From an uncultured bacterium (GTDB lineage Bacteria; Bacillota; Clostridia; Oscillospirales; Ruminococcaceae), in NCBI GenBank assembly GCA_934875375.1, contig CAKXHL010000006.1, positions 45,496 to 109,495 on the forward strand: a DNA stretch of 64,000 bases. The letters run 5' to 3'. Under the pieces are notes generated by a model. The model did no database searches and was not told where the DNA came from. It saw only the letters and a program-made list of their open reading frames with translations. Shown here piece by piece: positions 53,436 through 60,781 of the stretch (within the stretch, counting starts at the first letter, position 1; the number at the start of each line of letters is the position of its first letter). Both the position numbers and the translations under genes were made by a program.

Positions 53436-54110
53436 TTATTTTTTGCAGATTTCCGGTGATCCCAATTGATCTAAAAGGGGCATGACATCCAAAAGTGTGT
53501 CTACCTTGTTGGATGCGATCGCCAAAAGCTCTTCTGTTGCGGGGATCATGTCGGGGATCATGACCGTATACATCCCTGCTGCAATACCAGAACGGATTCC
53601 ATTGGGCGAATCTTCCAACGCCATGCACTCCTGCGGTGCCACACCCAAGAGCTCTGCCGCCCGCAGGTAGATATCCGGCGCCGGTTTACTGCGGGAAATC
53701 ATATCGCCGCAAACCACCGCGTCAAAACGGCCCTGCACGCCTGTCACATCAAAATTATGCATTACTTTTTCATAATTGGTAGAGGTTGCCACTGCGATTT
53801 TGTACCCATGTTCTTTCAGATAATCCAGTAGCTCAATAAGACCGGTTTTCAGCGGGACATCGTCCTGTTGACCTCTGTCCTTACGATACTGGCGGGTTTT
53901 TCCCCAAAACTCCTCCGACGTCATCATATGCCCGTAGCGCTGGGCAAAATTTACCGCTATGCTGGCGCCGGTAGCTCCCAGGCACTCCACGCTGAACGTT
54001 TCAATATCCGGCATGCCCAACTGCTTGCCAACGGCCAGCATTGCCTCCTGGCCCTGCCGCTCCGTATCGAACATAATACCATCCATATCAAACACAACCG
54101 CTTTTATCAT
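53436..54110 (-). CDS. HAD-superfamily hydrolase, beta-phosphoglucomutase-like
   Basis: 224 residues. Motif I VVFDMDGIMFDTE with the nucleophile Asp, motif II ATSTNYEK, motif III lysine, and motif IV ALEDSPNGIRSGIAAGM. The cap domain places it with YcjU/PgmB-type enzymes and phosphoglycolate-like phosphatases; substrate not determined. Single gene. Confidence 0.9.
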   Translation of the reverse strand: MIKAVVFDMDGIMFDTERQGQEAMLAVGKQLGMPDIETFSVECLGATGASIAVNFAQRYGHMMTSEEFWGKTRQYRKDRGQQDDVPLKTGLIELLDYLKEHGYKIAVATSTNYEKVMHNFDVTGVQGRFDAVVCGDMISRSKPAPDIYLRAAELLGVAPQECMALEDSPNGIRSGIAAGMYTVMIPDMIPATEELLAIASNKVDTLLDVMPLLDQLGSPEICKK

Positions 54111-54321
54111 TTGACTTCTCCTCTCCGTCTGTTTCCCGATGGGGATGCTCCCTTACCGGCAGAATCAGCCCTGTACGCCTTTTTTCAGTCTGGGACGATT
54201 GGCATTTTGTATCCTGTTACGGACATTATAACATGTTCTATATAAGTGAAGCAACTTTTATTTGCCAAATTTCCCAGCAAGGGCTATACTGGTTTTAATG
54301 AAAAAAAGGACGGTTGTTTTT

Positions 54322-55185
54322 ATGGATATGCAAAATAAACGTGTGGCAGCCATCCACGACCTGTCCGGCGTGGGGCGCTGCTCTTTGACAGTCATTATGC
54401 CCATTCTGTCCGCTATGGGAGTACAGGCCTGTCCGGTACCTACCGCCATTCTTTCCACCCATACCGGCGGATTTGGAGAAGTTGCCTTTCAGGATCTGAC
54501 CGATTATTTGCCCCAAGCGCTTAGCCATTATCAGCGGCTGAATCTGGACTTTTCCTGCGTTTATTCTGGCTTTTTAGGCTCCGAAGCGCAGATTGACCAC
54601 TGTCTGGCTTTCTTCCAGGCCTACCCCGATGCATTGGCCGTAGTCGACCCGGTAATGGGAGATCATGGCAGGGCTTATCGCACCGTTACAGAAGGAATGC
54701 AGCGAAGAATGATAGAGTTGGTGGGGATTGCAGATATCATTACCCCCAACCTGACCGAAGCCTGCATCCTTCTCGGAGAACCTTATAATCCTATGCCATT
54801 GACTCGTGCCCAAGCCAAAAGCATGCTGGCCAGGCTCAGCGAAAAGGGGCCAAAAAAGATCGTCATTACCGGCGTTTCACTGGCAGAGGGAAACATGGCC
54901 AATATCGGCTACGACCAGCAGCACAATTATTACTGGTGTGTCCCCTGTGACTATGTACCGGTCTCCTATCCCGGTACCGGTGATATTTTCGCCGCTGTCC
55001 TGACTGCCTCTTTCCTGATCGGGGACAGTTTGCCCATCGCCATGAGCCGTGCGTCCCGGTTCGTGGAAATCGCCATCAAAACCACCTTTTCTTATGGGGG
55101 AGACACCCGTTTCGGCGTAATGCTGGAATCGGCTATGCCGTTTTTGATGCAAAGAGAAGTCCCGCAAAATTTTCATCTGCTGTAA
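54322..55185 (+). CDS. Pyridoxal/pyridoxine kinase
   Basis: 287 residues, ribokinase-like PdxK/PdxY group. N-terminal VAAIHDLSGVGRCSLTVIMP and PTAILSTHTGGFGEVAFQDL, ATP site VVDPVMGDHGRAYRT, and the catalytic Asp in SYPGTGDIFAAV. Phosphorylates pyridoxal to PLP in salvage. I start it at 54322, AAGGA being 11 bp upstream; an ATG at 54298 is in frame. Lies alone on the plus strand, close to PLP-dependent alanine racemase on the other strand. Confidence 0.9.
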   Translation: MDMQNKRVAAIHDLSGVGRCSLTVIMPILSAMGVQACPVPTAILSTHTGGFGEVAFQDLTDYLPQALSHYQRLNLDFSCVYSGFLGSEAQIDHCLAFFQAYPDALAVVDPVMGDHGRAYRTVTEGMQRRMIELVGIADIITPNLTEACILLGEPYNPMPLTRAQAKSMLARLSEKGPKKIVITGVSLAEGNMANIGYDQQHNYYWCVPCDYVPVSYPGTGDIFAAVLTASFLIGDSLPIAMSRASRFVEIAIKTTFSYGGDTRFGVMLESAMPFLMQREVPQNFHLL

Positions 55186-55203
55186 AGACGGCTCGGCAAA
55201 GAT

Positions 55204-55241
55204 AAAAAAGGGGAACGGCTAATACCGTTCCCCTTTTTTAT
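55204..55241. terminator. Bidirectional terminator
   Basis: AAAAAAGGGGAACGG/CCGTTCCCCTTTTTT stem around CTAATA, between the pyridoxal kinase and the convergent small membrane protein gene. Confidence 0.93.
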
Positions 55242-55256
55242 CTTTGCCGCAAGAAT

Positions 55257-55627
55257 TTATTTCTTCTGTGTTTCCTCCCAAGGCATTTTCTCCTGCTCAG
55301 CAGGGAAAGATGGCGGCACCGGCGGCTGATCATTCTGCCGTATCGGCCCTTGATAGGGCGCCTGACCCGGATACTGTCCGTAAGGCATGCCGGCAGTTTT
55401 GGATTTTGTCACAAAAATCAGCACCGTAAACAGAACACACATAGGAACTGCCAAAATCAGTCCCAAAAGGAGGCCGCCGCCCAAGCAGGCAAAAAATCCG
55501 CCGATAGCCAGGCCAATCCTTTTTTTACCAGCCCGCAGATCAGGGGCACCAAGCCCAGAAACCCGCCCACAATCAAAGACCCGATCAGGGCGGCAATCAA
55601 ATCAATCATATCATAACGGTAAGACAT
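55257..55627 (-). pseudogene. Small membrane protein gene with a one-base shift
   Basis: From ATG 55627 (GAGGAGGAATAAAG upstream) the frame gives MSYRYDMIDLIAALIGSLIV and LVPLICGLVKK, then goes wrong and ends AAASFWD. Adding one A to the A7 run at about 55523-55529 joins the second frame: RIGLAIGGFFACLGGGLLLG, a second pair of membrane segments, and a Pro/Gln-rich tail (YGQYPGQAPYQGPI) ending at 55257. Restored length is 123 residues, with two to four helices. The change sits in a homopolymer, so a sequencing error or slippage-prone expression is possible. Family not recognised. Directly downstream of alr. Confidence 0.75.
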
Positions 55628-55629
55628 CT

Positions 55630-56790
55630 TTATTCCTCCTCTTCCCCTTGCAGGTAAACCCGCGGTACCCGTTTTCCAATCAGGCACATCACTTCATAAT
55701 GAATGCTCTTTTCATCCTGAGCCAAATCCTCAATGGGAACCGAGCAATCCCCATCCCGGCCAAAAACGGTGACCTGATCACCCGGACGGACAGACGGAAT
55801 ATCTGTCACATCCAGCATCAGCTGATCCATACAAACCGTCCCCACCACTGGGGCCAGCTTGCCATGTACCGCCATATGGGCCTGATTGGAATGTGTGCGG
55901 CGGTATCCGTCGGCATAACCGATGGGAACCGTAGCCAGAACCGTACCATTAGACGCTGTATAGGTCCTCCCATAGCTCACCTGGGCGCCCTGTCCCACCT
56001 GCTTTACCATGGCGACAGTGGATTTTAAATCCATGGCAGGAACAAGATCCATCAGCCCGGCGCAGTCTGGCGTAGGATTCAGGCCGTACAAAATCACACC
56101 GGGGCGCACCATATCCAGATGCATTTGGGGAAAACGCATGGTAGCGGCGCTGTTGCAGCAATGATGCAGCGAAAAACGGACGCCCCTTTTTTCCAGTTCC
56201 GCCACCCCTTTTTGATAACGGCTAAACTGTTCCAGCGTAAACCGGTCGGAATCCTCATTGGCCTCGTCAGCACAGGCAAAATGGGTAAAAATACCGGTAC
56301 AGGCAAGTCCGGGCAGCGCAACCGTCTCGCCGATTTGCTCAATCGATTGAGAAAAATGCGCCGGATCGCACAAAAAACCCAGCCGGCTCATTCCCGTATC
56401 CAGTTTGATATGACAATCCACCTCCACGCCTGCCTTTTGGGCCTGTTCAGAAAGCGCCTTGGCGTAATCCAGCGAAAATACCGTCTGGCTGATTCGGTTG
56501 GCACAAAGCTGTGCTGCCCGATCCGCCGGGGTAAAACCCAAAATCAGAACCGGCTTGGTAATACCACCTTGCCGCAGATGCATAGCCTCTTCAATATTGG
56601 AGACGGCAAACCAGTTTGCCCCCTCCCGTTGAAACACCTGGGCCACCTGCCGGTCTCCATGGCCGTAACCGTCGGCTTTGACGACTGCCATGATCTTACA
56701 GTCCGGGCCCACCTTCCGGCGAATTTGCCGAAAATTATGCGCCAGTGCATCCAGCCGGATTTCGGCCCAGGTTCGTTTGAGAAAATCCAT
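55630..56790 (-). CDS. alr: Alanine racemase
   Basis: PLP-dependent racemase making D-alanine for peptidoglycan. 386 residues. The PLP lysine lies in IMAVVKADGYGHG, the catalytic tyrosine in AQVSYGRTYTA, and the phosphate-binding region in VPIGYADGYRR. Start behind GAGGGGG. The next gene begins 3 bp past its stop, suggesting cotranscription. Confidence 0.96.
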   Translation of the reverse strand: MDFLKRTWAEIRLDALAHNFRQIRRKVGPDCKIMAVVKADGYGHGDRQVAQVFQREGANWFAVSNIEEAMHLRQGGITKPVLILGFTPADRAAQLCANRISQTVFSLDYAKALSEQAQKAGVEVDCHIKLDTGMSRLGFLCDPAHFSQSIEQIGETVALPGLACTGIFTHFACADEANEDSDRFTLEQFSRYQKGVAELEKRGVRFSLHHCCNSAATMRFPQMHLDMVRPGVILYGLNPTPDCAGLMDLVPAMDLKSTVAMVKQVGQGAQVSYGRTYTASNGTVLATVPIGYADGYRRTHSNQAHMAVHGKLAPVVGTVCMDQLMLDVTDIPSVRPGDQVTVFGRDGDCSVPIEDLAQDEKSIHYEVMCLIGKRVPRVYLQGEEEE

Positions 56791-56818
56791 CTTTCCACCC
56801 CCTCTTTTTGATATAAGA

Positions 56819-56859
56819 GAGGCGGCTCGCTGTAATGAATCGGGCTGAGCCGCCTTTTT
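56819..56859. terminator. Inverted repeat between glyS and alr
   Basis: GGCGGCTC and GAGCCGCC pair around 18 bases; T-rich on the plus side, weak on the reverse. Possibly a glyS terminator with poor T tract. Confidence 0.45.
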
Positions 56860-56869
56860 ATACTATATG

Positions 56870-58252
56870 TTAAAAATCAACTTTCTTTTCCAAAAAGTCT
56901 ACTAAAGAGTCAATGGAAACCCGCTGTTGTTCCATAGTATCCCGGTCACGGATGGTCACGCATCCATCCTCCGCAGAGTCAAAGTCATATGTAATGCAGA
57001 AAGGGGTACCAATTTCGTCCTGACGGCGGTAACGTTTGCCAATAGAGCCCGCATCGTCATAATCTACCATGAAATGACGGCGCAGTTCATCATAAACTTT
57101 GCCAGCCTGCTCACCCAGCTTTTTAGACAGCGGCAGCACGCAGGCTTTAAACGGAGCCAGCGCCGGATGCAAACGCAGCACAACACGGGTATCGTTTTTC
57201 GCGGCATCTACAACCTCTTCGTCATAAGCGTCGCACAGGAAAGCCAGTGCTACGCGATCGGCGCCCAAAGAAGGTTCGACTACATAAGGTAGGTAATGCT
57301 CGTTGGTTTCGGGGTCGAAGTACTCTAATGATTTGCCCGACGCGTTCTGATGCTGGGTCAGGTCATAGTCGGTGCGGTCCGCCACGCCCCACAGTTCGCC
57401 CCAGCCAAAGGGGAACAAAAATTCAAAATCGGTGGTGGCCTTGGAGTAGAAAGACAGTTCTTCCGGTTCATGATCGCGCAGACGCAGGTTTTCGTCTTTT
57501 AATCCCAGGTTCAACAGCCAATCATGGCAGAATTGGCGCCAGTAAGCAAACCACTCCAGATCGGTGCCCGGTTTGCAGAAAAATTCCAGCTCCATCTGTT
57601 CAAACTCTCGAATGCGGAAAATAAAGTTCCCTGGAGTAATTTCATTTCGGAAGCTCTTGCCAACCTGCGCCACGCCGAAAGGAACTTTTTTCCGAGTGGT
57701 GCGCTGAATGTTGGCGAAATTCACAAAAATACCCTGCGCCGTTTCAGGGCGCAGATAAATCTGGCTTTTTGCGTCTTCGGTTACGCCTTGGAAAGTTTTG
57801 AACATCAGGTTAAAGGATCGGATATCGGTAAAATTCTGGCTGCCGCATTCGGGGCATTTGACACCATGCTCCTTTACGAATTCCTGCATGCGGCCAAAAT
57901 CCCATCCCTCGGGAGAAACGCCGGTCTGATCCTCAATCAACTTATCGGCGCGGTGACGGGTTTTGCAGTCCCGGCAGTCCATCAGAGGGTCGGAAAAGCC
58001 GCCTACATGGCCGGAGGCAACCCAAACCTGCGGGTTCATTAAAATCGCACTGTCCAGCCCTACATTATAAGGAGATTCCTGTACAAATTTTCTCCACCAT
58101 GCTTTTTTCACGTTATTTTTGAATTCCACACCCAAAGGGCCGTAATCCCACGAGTTCGCCAATCCGCCGTAGATTTCGGAACCGGCATATACATAGCCGC
58201 GGTTTTTACACAGTGCGACAATTTTTTCCATTGTTTTTTCGGAATTTTTCAT
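56870..58252 (-). CDS. glyS: Glycyl-tRNA synthetase, homodimeric class II
   Basis: Charges tRNA-Gly. 460 residues, the alpha2 type (as in Gram-positives and archaea), not the alpha2beta2 form. Class II motifs: GPLGVEFKNNVKKAWW, ETAQGIFVNFANIQRTTRKK and FRNEITPGNFIFRIREFEQM; C-terminal anticodon-binding domain with CVLPLSKKLGEQ and PFCITYDFDSAEDGCVTIRD. A zinc knuckle CKTRHRADK...CPECGSQ is present. Start has AAGGAGG. Confidence 0.97.
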   Translation of the reverse strand: MKNSEKTMEKIVALCKNRGYVYAGSEIYGGLANSWDYGPLGVEFKNNVKKAWWRKFVQESPYNVGLDSAILMNPQVWVASGHVGGFSDPLMDCRDCKTRHRADKLIEDQTGVSPEGWDFGRMQEFVKEHGVKCPECGSQNFTDIRSFNLMFKTFQGVTEDAKSQIYLRPETAQGIFVNFANIQRTTRKKVPFGVAQVGKSFRNEITPGNFIFRIREFEQMELEFFCKPGTDLEWFAYWRQFCHDWLLNLGLKDENLRLRDHEPEELSFYSKATTDFEFLFPFGWGELWGVADRTDYDLTQHQNASGKSLEYFDPETNEHYLPYVVEPSLGADRVALAFLCDAYDEEVVDAAKNDTRVVLRLHPALAPFKACVLPLSKKLGEQAGKVYDELRRHFMVDYDDAGSIGKRYRRQDEIGTPFCITYDFDSAEDGCVTIRDRDTMEQQRVSIDSLVDFLEKKVDF

Positions 58253-58363
58253 ATTTCCTGCCTCCTTGTTCTTTAAAAGGATCTGCTATCTTTTCATTGT
58301 ATCGGCTACGGCCTCGCAAGTCAAGAAGCCTCACTAATTCCCAATGCCAAACCTTTGATTCAG

Positions 58364-58392
58364 TTGACAAATGGTTTTGTCTATTCTATAAT
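58364..58392 (+). promoter_or_regulatory. Promoter ahead of the tRNA-Pro 5' fragment
   Basis: TTGACA, 17 bp, TATAAT: a consensus promoter of the strength expected for a tRNA gene. It points at the truncated tRNA-Pro sequence starting near 58436, so it probably once drove an intact tRNA-Pro gene. Confidence 0.75.
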
Positions 58393-58435
58393 AAAAAATA
58401 CATTTTCAACACAAAAGAAAAGCAGCCTATCATAC

Positions 58436-58474
58436 CGGGGTGTAGCGCAGTTGGTAGCGCGCCTGCTTTGGGAG
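58436..58474 (+). pseudogene. tRNA-Pro 5' half, copy 1
   Basis: Starts CGGGGTGTAGCGCAG, has D arm, anticodon-stem 5' strand CCTGC and a loop containing anticodon TGG, then breaks one base into the 3' strand where GCAGG should follow. No 3' half is present downstream. Matches the standard bacterial tRNA-Pro(TGG) over 39 bases. Confidence 0.8.
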
Positions 58475-58506
58475 AATACGCCCAGCCGGATAGAATAACG
58501 AAATAA

Positions 58507-58545
58507 CCGGGTGTAGCGCAGTTGGTAGCGCGCCTGCTTTGGGAG
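58507..58545 (+). pseudogene. tRNA-Pro 5' half, copy 2 (direct repeat)
   Basis: Repeats copy 1 exactly from GGGTGTAG to TTTGGGAG (37 bases), 71 bp downstream, and breaks at the same place in the anticodon arm. The intervening bases and the flanks differ. A shared breakpoint at the anticodon loop is typical of a recombination site rather than of random decay. Confidence 0.8.
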
Positions 58546-58729
58546 TGCCGTGACGGTATCCGGGACAGGGCAAGGCGAAACGCCGCAAAGCCTTGCGACG
58601 CCTGCGTTTGCTGGATTTCACCCGGTTGCTGAAAGTGGCATAAAAGCGGCTTTGACCACAGGAATGACCACAGACAGAAAAATCTTTGATTTTCTCCCTC
58701 GCCGTGATATAATGGCAGAAATTGAATAT
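58546..58729. other. Spacer between damaged and intact tRNA-Pro
   Basis: Contains the inverted repeat CAAGGC/GCCTTG (about 58569-58595) and TTGACCACAGGAATGACCAC (58651-58670), a pair of direct TGACCACA elements like those next to integrase attachment sites. An extended -10 promoter (TGATATAAT, 58705-58713) serves the next tRNA. No protein gene. Confidence 0.5.
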
Positions 58730-58805
58730 CCGGGTATAGCGAAGTTGGTATCGCGCCTGGTTTGGGACCAGGAGACCGTGCGTTCGAGCCGCACTACTCG
58801 GACCA
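58730..58805 (+). tRNA. tRNA-Pro (anticodon TGG), intact
   Basis: Acceptor stem CCGGGTA/TACTCGG closes with one G-U, anticodon stem CCTGG/CCAGG holds loop TTTGGGA (anticodon TGG), T arm GTGCG-TTCGAGC-CGCAC closes perfectly, and CCA is encoded. It differs at several positions from the two nearby 5' halves (e.g. ATAGCGAAG versus GTAGCGCAG), so it is a distinct tRNA allele and not simply their parent. A terminator follows at once. Confidence 0.93.
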
Positions 58806-58809
58806 AAAA

Positions 58810-58842
58810 CCCTCTGAAATCGTTGATTTCAGAGGGCTTTTC
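58810..58842 (+). terminator. Terminator of tRNA-Pro
   Basis: CCCTCTGAAATC-GTTGATTTCAGAGGG with CTTTTCTT, immediately after the tRNA. Confidence 0.92.
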
Positions 58843-58919
58843 TTATTCTTTGTCTATTGCGGCGCAAATACTGAGATTGTCATTCTCAACATATCTTTTC
58901 GACAAGCACAGACTTAATA

Positions 58920-58948
58920 TTGTAATTTTTGCCGAATCGCAGTATAAT
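58920..58948 (+). promoter_or_regulatory. ABC-3C operon promoter
   Basis: TTGTAA, 17-bp spacer, TATAAT, followed by about 120 nt of leader before the first gene. Only the -35 is weak. Confidence 0.65.
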
Positions 58949-58982
58949 TAATTAACGGTAGGCCTTCGAGCCACCAAGGCAA

Positions 58983-59012
58983 CCGTGTGGGCATATTCCC
59001 GCACGGTTTTAT
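58983..59012 (+). terminator. Terminator-like hairpin in the ABC-3C leader
   Basis: CCGTG-GGG-loop-CCC-CACGG stem followed by TTTTATTG, between the promoter and the first gene. Flanked by GCCTT/AAGGC (58961-58979) and TTTGGC-GAAT-GCCAAA (59025-59040). It looks like an attenuator that could keep the operon low unless antitermination occurs. Confidence 0.55.
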
Positions 59013-59074
59013 TGTAGTCTCAGCTTTGGCGAATGCCAAATAATACGATTATGGCTGAAAACGGAGGGTTGCAT

Positions 59075-60289
59075 ATGCCGAACAGAACATTAGTCCCTGA
59101 TAAATTGCAAGGTTATTTGCTTCAAGTGAGGCATATGCTTTATGAACTTATTTCCGTTGATGACCGCATTGTTAGTATTGAGAAACTGGATGATGTGGCC
59201 GTAGAAGCCGATGGAAAGGTCATTGCTGAACAAGTAAAAAGTGTCACATCAGCTAATAATCCAATAGCTGAACGTTCTTCAGTTTTCTGGAAAACTCTTT
59301 ATAATTGGTGTACTTATATCGAGACTGGGGCTCTACCGTCTGGAGCCATTATGCGCTTTGTAGTTGTTTCAAATGGCATTGTCACCCCCGGCAGTATCCA
59401 AGCGTCCTTCATGAATGCGTGCTCTGATTCTGATGCCCAAAAAGCGCTTGCTGATGCCAAAAAATCAATTTTAGGTACAGCACAAGATAATTTTGCAACC
59501 GATATGTATGCAGCCTTACCAGATTCATATAGAGAGTATATACGTTACCTATTTGATGGCAACCGAACTAAAATCGTTTGCGATATGATCAAGTCTATGG
59601 AAATTGAGATACACAATAACACCTATGACGAAGATCTCCTAAATCGTTTTAGCAATCAAGTAGGCCTTCCTGCTGAATATGTTGATCTACTTTTGACAGA
59701 TATGCTCGGGTGGGTTACTCAAACAGTGGAATCATTTACAAAGGACAACAAACCCGCCTACATTTCTGCAGCAGAGTACCGTAAAGCCTTGAACACACAA
59801 ATCAGAGCATATAATACAAACGCCGTGCTCCGAGCAGTTTCTCAAGTTCCTTCAAAAGACGAACAAAGTGGTGAAATTGAACGTCTTGATACTTACATTA
59901 GACAACTACAGTTAGTCGAAATGGACGATGCTACACTGTATGAAGCTGCCAGTGATTTTTTGCGAGCAAAAATTGATAAAATAGAATGGGCACAGCGCGG
60001 AATTGTTCATGCCCAAAGTTTCGAAGATTACCACGATGCTCTTTACCGCATTTGGACGAACCAAAAACAGCTTATGGGATTGCAATATAGAACAGATGCC
60101 ATCGCCTGTGGTAAAGCAGTATATTTCAAGTGCCGAAATGATTCTGCGCAACAAAAGTTGCAGGGTGTTGAAACTCCCCCTTTTTTCGGCAGTGGCTCGT
60201 TGCACGACTTAGCAAACACTCCTGCTGATTCTCCTCGGATCGGAGGGCATCCCCAATACATAACGCTATTGAAAGAGGGTAGTGTATGA
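59075..60289 (+). CDS. ABC-3C system effector with Cap4/DUF4297-like nuclease motif
   Basis: 404 residues, first gene of a three-gene operon. The N-terminal 60 residues carry QGYLLQVRHMLYELI, SIEKLDDV (Glu36, Asp39-40) and EQVKSV (Gln53, Lys55). This order, GYxxQ then E-x2-DD then QxK, is the PD-(D/E)xK-type pattern of DUF4297/Cap4 nucleases in defence systems. The rest (about 100-400) is helical without a known motif and probably binds the partner proteins. Start 59075 has GGAGG 6-7 bp upstream; a longer in-frame start at 59051 is possible. The stop overlaps the next start by 4 bp. Base composition is more AT-rich than the chromosome around it. Confidence 0.78.
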   Translation: MPNRTLVPDKLQGYLLQVRHMLYELISVDDRIVSIEKLDDVAVEADGKVIAEQVKSVTSANNPIAERSSVFWKTLYNWCTYIETGALPSGAIMRFVVVSNGIVTPGSIQASFMNACSDSDAQKALADAKKSILGTAQDNFATDMYAALPDSYREYIRYLFDGNRTKIVCDMIKSMEIEIHNNTYDEDLLNRFSNQVGLPAEYVDLLLTDMLGWVTQTVESFTKDNKPAYISAAEYRKALNTQIRAYNTNAVLRAVSQVPSKDEQSGEIERLDTYIRQLQLVEMDDATLYEAASDFLRAKIDKIEWAQRGIVHAQSFEDYHDALYRIWTNQKQLMGLQYRTDAIACGKAVYFKCRNDSAQQKLQGVETPPFFGSGSLHDLANTPADSPRIGGHPQYITLLKEGSV

Positions 60290-60780
60290 ATAGTCAGGAT
60301 CTTGATGTAATGTATGTACAAAATCCTGCTCTTGGTGCTGTTTTACTGTGGAGGTTTACTTGCGGGTATTACTCTAACGAAAATCGACCAGTTCCATTTC
60401 CTTTGCTATTTGTAGTCCTACCGATCGTATTTCGCCAGGATCTGTGTAGCGTAATAAAAAGCACCCAAAGAGCCAGTGGGCTATCAAAAGTCTCGGAAAA
60501 ACTATTTTCAGGCAAGCTAAACGACAGTGTTCACTATATAAACAATACGGCCATACAAATACGCGAATTAACACTTGAAGCATTTAACATAGCTGTTGAA
60601 GCAAATCTTGTTTCACTGTCAACCGAAAATGCAGCAGTATTTCCTTTAACCACAACTATTCGCAAATATACCCCAAAAGGCGACTGTAAATCCATGCTGG
60701 CTGCCGCTGAAAAACTTGGAATATGGTGCTCTGGACTCACACTTCTCGAAGTCTCAAAGTGGCTAAAAGTGAGGTTTTAA
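60286..60780 (+). CDS. ABC-three-component system middle component
   Basis: 164 residues. Small bridging protein of ABC-3C systems, recognised by QNPALGAVLLWRFTCGYY and PVPFPLLFVVLPIVFRQDLC near the N-terminus, followed by a helical C-terminal part (LLEVSKWLKVRF). It is thought to couple the effector protein to the ATPase. Translationally coupled on both sides: ATGA overlap with the effector and 1 bp gap to the ATPase. No enzymatic motif. Confidence 0.8.
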   Translation: MNSQDLDVMYVQNPALGAVLLWRFTCGYYSNENRPVPFPLLFVVLPIVFRQDLCSVIKSTQRASGLSKVSEKLFSGKLNDSVHYINNTAIQIRELTLEAFNIAVEANLVSLSTENAAVFPLTTTIRKYTPKGDCKSMLAAAEKLGIWCSGLTLLEVSKWLKVRF

Positions 60781-60781
60781 G

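Noticed and set aside
52990..53628. 212-codon reverse frame overlapping the small membrane protein and the HAD gene
   Set aside because: Overlaps two better supported genes in the same direction but another frame, each with a good ribosome site.
58436..58545. Two-unit direct repeat as a minimal CRISPR
   Set aside because: The repeat is a tRNA-Pro 5' half, only two copies exist and no cas gene is present.
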